Source: Planktosalinus sp963977065
Lineage (GTDB): Bacteria; Bacteroidota; Bacteroidia; Flavobacteriales; Flavobacteriaceae
Length of the DNA stretch: 64,000 bases
Reading direction: 5' to 3'
Assembly (NCBI GenBank): GCA_963977065.1
Contig: CAXBNF010000006.1
Span: 51,720 to 115,719 of the forward strand
Shown: piece after piece, positions 59,318 to 64,000 of the stretch
Layout of the letters: every line of letters begins with the position of its first letter
Position numbering within the stretch: position 1 is the first letter of the stretch
The notes under the pieces: model-generated
Told to the model about the DNA's origin: nothing
Databases searched by the model: none
Seen by the model: only the letters and a program-made list of their open reading frames with translations
Program-made: the position numbers and the translations under genes

Positions 59318-60650
59318 AAGACAACATTTCATCCTCATCCTCCGAAGCCCGTTTTAACAACTTCTCATTTTGCTGCTTGCTTGCTTTGGCACCCAGCTTT
59401 TTCAGGTTTTCCACGCGTTTGATGAGGTTGCCTTTTCCGGTGAGTTTGACCATGGCGTTTTCATAGGACTTTTGCACGGTACCTATCTGATTCCCCACTT
59501 TGATGAGTTCGTCGGTGAGGTTGACAAAGGAGTCATACAAACGTCCCGCTTGTGTGGCGATCTCGATGGCGTTTTCTTTTTGCTTTTCATTCTGCCACAT
59601 ACTGTCGATGGTTTTCAACACCGCAAGCAGGGTAGTGGGGGTCACGATAATGATATTCTTTTCAAAGGCATCACTATACAACGCCGGGTATTCCATAGAG
59701 GCAATTGCAAAAGCAGACTCAATGGGAATAAACAACAATACAAAATCCGGACTTTCCATTTCATAGAGCTGGTGGTAGTTCTTTTCGCCCAGTTCGCTCA
59801 CCCGTTTTCTGATGGAAAGCAGGTGATTTTTTAAATGTTGGGGCTTTTCGGTGTCTTCAGGCTCGTTGATATAGCGCTCATAAGCCACCAGCGAAACTTT
59901 AGAATCCACTACCAGTTTTTTATCACCCGGTAAATGGATGATGACATCAGGCATCACGCGCCGGCCTTCTTCGGTGGTGAAGCTTTGCTGCACAAAATAC
60001 TCGCTGTCTTTTTTGAGTCCGCTGCGTTCCAGGACACGCTCCAGGACGAGTTCGCCCCAGTTGCCCTGCATTTTGGTATCGCCTTTAAGGGCTTTGGTAA
60101 GGTTAGTGGTTTCTTTGCTCATCTGCTCGTTGAGTTCTTTTAACCCAATGATCTGCTGTCGCAGGTCTGCCGTGCGGTTGATGTCTTCCTTATTGGTTTC
60201 CTCCACGCGTTTTTCAAAATGCTGAATCTTTTCCTGAAGCGGTTTTAAGATGGCGTCGATGTTTTCTTTGTTTTGGGTGGTAAACTTGGTGGACTTTTCA
60301 TCCAGTATTTTGTTGGCGAGGTTCTCAAACTCCTTTTGGAAGCGTTCCTGCAGTTTCTCCACTTCGGCTTTTTGCTCGTCGTTGCGTTGCTTGAGGTTGT
60401 CAAAATCAGCATTGCGGCGGGTGAGCTCAAGGGCGAGTTGGTCTTTTTCTGAACGGATGCCCTCCCGCTCTTGCTCCAGTTCGTGGATGCGCCCCTGAAG
60501 TTTGGTTTCATTCTCAACATGGGATCGCAGCCGCTCTTCCAGCGAGGAGACCCCTGCTTTTTGCTTGAGGTTGCTGATAAAAACCCCCAGGCCGATGCCG
60601 ATGGCGAGGAAGAGGATGCTGAGAAGGAGGAGGGTAAGGGTGCCGGTCAT
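59310..60650 (-). CDS. rmuC: RmuC-family DNA recombination limiter
   Basis: A 446-aa protein with an N-terminal membrane helix (LTLLLLSILFLAIGIGLGVF), a long coiled coil (about 30-160) and a C-terminal nuclease-like RmuC domain (GNWGELVLERVLERSGL, PDVIIHLPGDKKLVVDSKVSLVAYE). RmuC limits recombination between inverted repeats; the hairpin-rich repeat overlapping its 3' end may be coincidental. The stop TAA lies inside repeat copy 2. Confidence 0.92.
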   Translation of the reverse strand: MTGTLTLLLLSILFLAIGIGLGVFISNLKQKAGVSSLEERLRSHVENETKLQGRIHELEQEREGIRSEKDQLALELTRRNADFDNLKQRNDEQKAEVEKLQERFQKEFENLANKILDEKSTKFTTQNKENIDAILKPLQEKIQHFEKRVEETNKEDINRTADLRQQIIGLKELNEQMSKETTNLTKALKGDTKMQGNWGELVLERVLERSGLKKDSEYFVQQSFTTEEGRRVMPDVIIHLPGDKKLVVDSKVSLVAYERYINEPEDTEKPQHLKNHLLSIRKRVSELGEKNYHQLYEMESPDFVLLFIPIESAFAIASMEYPALYSDAFEKNIIIVTPTTLLAVLKTIDSMWQNEKQKENAIEIATQAGRLYDSFVNLTDELIKVGNQIGTVQKSYENAMVKLTGKGNLIKRVENLKKLGAKASKQQNEKLLKRASEDEDEMLSLE

Positions 60651-60807
60651 TGTGAATGTTGTTTTTGTAAAGATATTTATTTTGTAATACTATAGAAACA
60701 GATTTTGGGAAAGCTTGTCTTTTTTAGGCGTTATTTAATGGTGGAGCCATCTACTCGATTACCTGTAGTCTTTATTCAGGACGGGGTCAATTTGCCGGAT
60801 AACTGGT

Positions 60808-62283
60808 TTAAGTATTTGTAGCAGCGTCCCGCGGGGTGCTATTATTCAAAGGTGTTTTTGAAGCCTGTTCTTTTTCGACCATTCTTACTTTCCTTGCAAT
60901 ACTTTCTCCTTCGTCATTCTTGCCAATTAAATATTCAACCTCAGAACCAATTTCAAATTGGTCAAAATCAATTCCATCATCAAGGAAAGCTTGATGGAAA
61001 TATAAGTTTTCAGGTTGATGAGATATAAAACCTATTCCTCTATATTTATTGATATGGCTGATTTGACTACGGTGTATCTCGTGGTCAGGTGAATCAAATT
61101 CGTATTCTATTTTTTTGACATTAATGGCTTTTGGTTCGTTGTTAAAGTTTGTTGAAACTTCATAGGATACAATGTCATTTTTGCATAATTCTCTAAAATT
61201 ACCATCAAAATCTGCGTAGCTGAAAAATAGGTTTTCATCTTTTGTGTATATGAAGCCGAATCCTTTTTCTGTGTCAATACTAATTATAGTACTTTCCAGA
61301 CTAAGCTGTTTTTCATCTCGATTATTTATCTCTGGATTTATTTGTGGTGATATATGGATGTTTTCAAAAGATATTTTTGGCAAAGTTCTTTCTGCATGAA
61401 TGATATATAATATTTCGTCTGTAAGTCTGTAGGTATGCTCTATATAGTGGTTATGTGGATTTTTGTCAAATTGTAACCAATCTCCTTTAGTCACATCATT
61501 TGTCAGAAAGATTATTGATGTTTTATTTTTAACCATATATTTTATCGCCTCATGATAAATTAAATAATCCCCCACAGCATCTTCTTTTGTTTCACCACAA
61601 CCTGGTATTGCTAATTTCCAACGGCTTACTTCTTTTTCGTTTTTATACTCTGAAAGATGCTCTGCGAATTTACTATCAAGAAACTGAAGTTCATCCGAAG
61701 TCAATTCTTCAGTTATCTGAAAGTTGGAAACTTTGTCTAGTAGATTGTCTAATAGTGCGATATTTTTATGATCAGATGTAGTTTCCTCAACACGATTTTT
61801 TATTTCGTCGATGAAGTCATCGTTGTTAATAGTAGCTTTTACTTCTTCTTCAATGGCTTGAAGTTTTGTGAATAAGTCCGGATAATCTTGTGAAAGAATT
61901 TTCTTCTTGTTTTCTCGAAAATTCTTTAGGTTTCCTTCAATGTCATTTCGCATTTTTAAGTAGTCATCAGCGATCTTACTTAATGGACCAAAGAAGTCCT
62001 TTTTAATAACCGTCAATCGATTTTTCAAAAACTCTGACTCGACTTGTTTAGTAAGAATAATTCTCTTTTTAAACTTATCCAAAAACTCAATTAGTTTATC
62101 CTTTTCCCGCTGAGACATTCCATAATAACCCAGCAATATATTTGTGTCAAGTATGATTGGTAAATCCCCTTCAAGCTTAGAACATTGATCAAAGTTGGTG
62201 GCGTATTTTCTTAAGGCCTCATTTGAAATAGAAACAGTCAGTTTCTCTTTTGGGTTGAAATAAAATTTCTCAGATATGTCCAT
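60808..62283 (-). CDS. PIN-domain protein with two cold-shock-like domains
   Basis: A 491-aa fusion. Residues 40-320 form a PIN-like nuclease domain: PIILDTNILLGYYG (Asp46), internal acidic residues and a late IIFLTNDVTKGDW, as in DUF4935-type PIN proteins with a helical insertion. Residues 330-395 and 405-470 are each cold-shock-like, with RNP-type motifs GFGFIYTKDENLFF and GIGFISHQPENLYFH. A single-strand RNA or DNA targeting nuclease is inferred. It precedes an attC-like element and the two-component pair; defence is possible but unproven. Confidence 0.75.
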   Translation of the reverse strand: MDISEKFYFNPKEKLTVSISNEALRKYATNFDQCSKLEGDLPIILDTNILLGYYGMSQREKDKLIEFLDKFKKRIILTKQVESEFLKNRLTVIKKDFFGPLSKIADDYLKMRNDIEGNLKNFRENKKKILSQDYPDLFTKLQAIEEEVKATINNDDFIDEIKNRVEETTSDHKNIALLDNLLDKVSNFQITEELTSDELQFLDSKFAEHLSEYKNEKEVSRWKLAIPGCGETKEDAVGDYLIYHEAIKYMVKNKTSIIFLTNDVTKGDWLQFDKNPHNHYIEHTYRLTDEILYIIHAERTLPKISFENIHISPQINPEINNRDEKQLSLESTIISIDTEKGFGFIYTKDENLFFSYADFDGNFRELCKNDIVSYEVSTNFNNEPKAINVKKIEYEFDSPDHEIHRSQISHINKYRGIGFISHQPENLYFHQAFLDDGIDFDQFEIGSEVEYLIGKNDEGESIARKVRMVEKEQASKTPLNNSTPRDAATNT

Positions 62284-62305
62284 CTTAGTCGTTTTTTATT
62301 TTACT

Positions 62306-62430
62306 ATAACGTTTCTCAGTTATACGCAAAGGGATTTTACCCACTTAGCTTCCTACTGAACTTTAAATTTAACACTTTTCTGGTCTACGGAACACGAAAC
62401 CATTGCTTGCTTATAGGTGATGTCGTGCTT
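62306..62430. repeat. attC-like element 1
   Basis: Begins AACGTTTCTCAGTTATACGC and ends with GCTTATAGG-TGATGTCG; the arms are partly complementary (TATA/TATA and TTGC blocks). The left arm is clearly related to the element at 63823-63959 (AACG, TCTC, G-TAT-CG-A, GGGATTT conserved). It follows the 3' end of the kinase gene. Degenerate. Confidence 0.5.
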
Positions 62431-62433
62431 AGA

Positions 62434-63135
62434 TTATTTAGGCAAGATAATTGAAACAATAAACTTTTTATAAGTCCTTCCATTAAAATTATATTCATCA
62501 TTACCATATTTAATTTCTAACGAACCGTTATGACTTTCACAAATATCTTTTGCAATTGATAATCCTAAACCGTTTCCAGGAATATTTGAACTATCAGCAT
62601 GAGAGCCTCTGTAACCTCTCTCAACTAATTTTTCTTTTTCATCTTCAAAAATTTCTGGACCAAAATTTTCAATGGAAATAGTTATTTCACGACCTAAATC
62701 AATCATTTCTATATTAATTTCAGAATCTTTGTGAGAATATTTAATAGCATTATCTATTAGAATATAAGGCAAAGTATCAATTATAGGATATAGATTTATT
62801 AACGGAAACCTTTCACTCTTTAAGTTTAATTTAATGTTCTTGTTTTTTAGCCTAAGCTTTAATGAAATTCCTGCTTTTTTAAACTTACCGTGTAAATTCC
62901 TTAAATCTTTCTCTCCTTCAACCTTAAAGCTTTTATTTAAACTGTACTTCACAACAGTAGTTAAAATTGCTAATAAAGAAGAATTTTCGTGAATAACATC
63001 AATATGATAAGGCACTCCTTGTTTGTCATTAACCCCTTTTGAAACTATTTCAGTATGTGTTTTAATACTATCGTTGATATTTACAGTTTCGTGTAAAAAA
63101 TATTCAATTAAATTTTTATAGTATTCTATATCCAT
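62434..63135 (-). CDS. soluble histidine-kinase-like ATPase
   Basis: A 233-aa protein without membrane segments. It has an N-terminal helical part (about 1-100) and a C-terminal HATPase domain: N-box LIDNAIKYS, G1 ISIENFGPEI and G2 GNGLGLSIAKDI. A clear H-box with phospho-His is not visible, though IDVIHENSSLL is a possible site. It follows the response-regulator-like gene, whose stop is next to its start. The signal sensed is unknown. Confidence 0.82.
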   Translation of the reverse strand: MDIEYYKNLIEYFLHETVNINDSIKTHTEIVSKGVNDKQGVPYHIDVIHENSSLLAILTTVVKYSLNKSFKVEGEKDLRNLHGKFKKAGISLKLRLKNKNIKLNLKSERFPLINLYPIIDTLPYILIDNAIKYSHKDSEINIEMIDLGREITISIENFGPEIFEDEKEKLVERGYRGSHADSSNIPGNGLGLSIAKDICESHNGSLEIKYGNDEYNFNGRTYKKFIVSIILPK

Positions 63136-63137
63136 CA

Positions 63138-63809
63138 CTACGCTATTAGGCTCCCTAAAATTGAAGAGGTATAACTTACTAGTGAATTTGCCGCAAACGC
63201 AACATATTCATTTGATAGTAAATTTTGGTTTTTTGTAACTAATTTGTCTAATATTTGGCTATCTTTTTTCACGATGGATTTAATGAAAGCCTGTTCAATT
63301 TTATTTATAATTTCAGTTGGAACTTCATTTGTAATAAAGTTTTTCCGAGTGCGTTCCCATACTAATTCAGGCGATGAAAGATTTTTGATTCCTCCATCTA
63401 ATACTTTTGCCCATTCAGTTGAATCAGAACCTTTATCTAATTCGCTATCAGCTAATCTAAAGTATTGAGCGTAATTTACTTTAAAAGTACTTCCACTACA
63501 AACTATTATATATTTTTGTGGGTAATGATGGGCAATTTCTTTTATTATAAAAGCCCCACCATATTTTGAGTCATATTTTTTTCCTACACCCCTAACATCA
63601 CAAACAATAATGTCAAAATTTTGAATTTCATTTATATTATCAATATCTCTTAAAATTGTTACTACAAAACCAAGTGAGCCCAACAATTCTTTTTTTGCCA
63701 TTGTCAAATCATCATCAATAATTACAATGGAATAATTTTTTCTTTCAGGGCTTTTTAATTTAGTAAGCCTACCAATATCTTCTATGTTATATTTTTTTCT
63801 AAATAGCAT
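63138..63809 (-). CDS. response-regulator-like protein with novel C-terminus
   Basis: A 223-aa protein. Residues 25-125 form a receiver-like domain with acidic IIDDD (32-34) and phosphoacceptor-like Asp71 in FDIIVCDVRGVG. The C-terminal 100 residues are helical, without an HTH or other recognised output domain. It probably partners the kinase gene immediately downstream. Confidence 0.76.
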   Translation of the reverse strand: MLFRKKYNIEDIGRLTKLKSPERKNYSIVIIDDDLTMAKKELLGSLGFVVTILRDIDNINEIQNFDIIVCDVRGVGKKYDSKYGGAFIIKEIAHHYPQKYIIVCSGSTFKVNYAQYFRLADSELDKGSDSTEWAKVLDGGIKNLSSPELVWERTRKNFITNEVPTEIINKIEQAFIKSIVKKDSQILDKLVTKNQNLLSNEYVAFAANSLVSYTSSILGSLIA

Positions 63810-64000
63810 CTTCTTAATTTAAGCCCAACGGTCTCGGCTATGCGTAGTGCGGGATTTCAAGGCACTTCACTTTCCGTTTAGCAGTTAGTTTGTTTAATGT
63901 AATTACTTTCATTTCAGCACTTTCGCCCGCATTAAGTATAGCCATTGTGCCTGTTGCACAACTGCCTCTTCAAATATAGCAAAAGGCTTGTATAAAATTG
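63810..64000. other. intergenic end of window
   Basis: Contains the second attC-like element and, at the end, AT-rich sequence with no gene seen before the window closes. Confidence 0.6.
63823..63959. repeat. attC-like element 2
   Basis: About 137 bp from GCCCAACG to GTTGCAC. The left arm GGCTATGCGTAGTGCGGG (63836-63853) is complementary at 15 of 18 positions to CCCGCATTAAGTATAGCC (63926-63943). GCCCAAC fits the RYYYAAC attC core; GTTGCAC fits GTTRRRY only partly. No ORF inside. Confidence 0.6.

Noticed and set aside
59310..60650. Phage-derived origin for the rmuC/acs region based on less AT-rich sequence
   Set aside because: Both are core genes with normal length and motifs; base composition alone is not enough and was not measured.

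Overview
The window looks like a chromosomal segment of a marine-type member of the Flavobacteriia (Bacteroidetes). The signs are AT-rich intergenic DNA, secreted proteins with type IX secretion (T9SS) C-terminal tails, mevalonate-pathway isoprenoid synthesis, almost no Shine-Dalgarno sequences, and many copies of the Bacteroidetes -7 promoter box TAnnTTTG, several with a TTG element 19-21 bp upstream. A tmRNA gene with a GEDNYALAA-type tag fits the same group. No species is assigned.

Layout. 1-5 kb: end of a T9SS-secreted protein, mevalonate diphosphate decarboxylase and catalase-peroxidase KatG. 5-14.2 kb, all minus strand: an arsenic operon (arsR, a DUF6428-like gene, an arsenate reductase-like phosphatase, acr3) directly downstream of a complete molybdenum cofactor operon (moaA, moeA, a ModE-type regulator, a TauE/SafE exporter, mobA, moaD, moeB, moaE, and a moaC-moaB fusion). 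14.4-25.7 kb: TetR/ABC1-kinase pair; a three-gene set encoding an exported CHAT protease-like TPR protein, a beta-propeller-like protein and a MORN-repeat protein; a FabH paralogue; and a five-gene operon from a DUF2089 regulator to a secreted alpha/beta hydrolase with an SdpI-like membrane protein.

26.3-37.1 kb: a 10.8-kb integrative element in the 3' end of ssrA (tmRNA). It is bounded by a 15-bp direct repeat and carries a tyrosine integrase, an XRE repressor with divergent promoters, two overlapping excisionase-like HTH genes, iteron-like repeats, a predicted small RNA, a retropepsin-like protease, a large phage-tail-like protein, a lipoprotein and several unknown genes. No capsid, portal, terminase or conjugation genes are visible, so it may be a satellite or cryptic element.

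37.5-59 kb: mostly core genes: a saccharopine/alanine dehydrogenase-like enzyme, kdsA, typA, mtaB, a peptide-binding lipoprotein, a lytic transglycosylase, rpmH, carB (without its usual allosteric domain), a ParE-type toxin-antitoxin pair and acs. Two hairpin-rich repeats lie between acs and rmuC.

60.8-64 kb: an accessory zone with a PIN-nuclease protein carrying two cold-shock-like domains, then a soluble histidine-kinase/response-regulator pair. The two-component pair is flanked by two related imperfect inverted-repeat elements resembling integron attC sites. The strongest candidates for undescribed biology are this cassette-like zone, the ssrA island, and the exported CHAT/propeller/MORN set.
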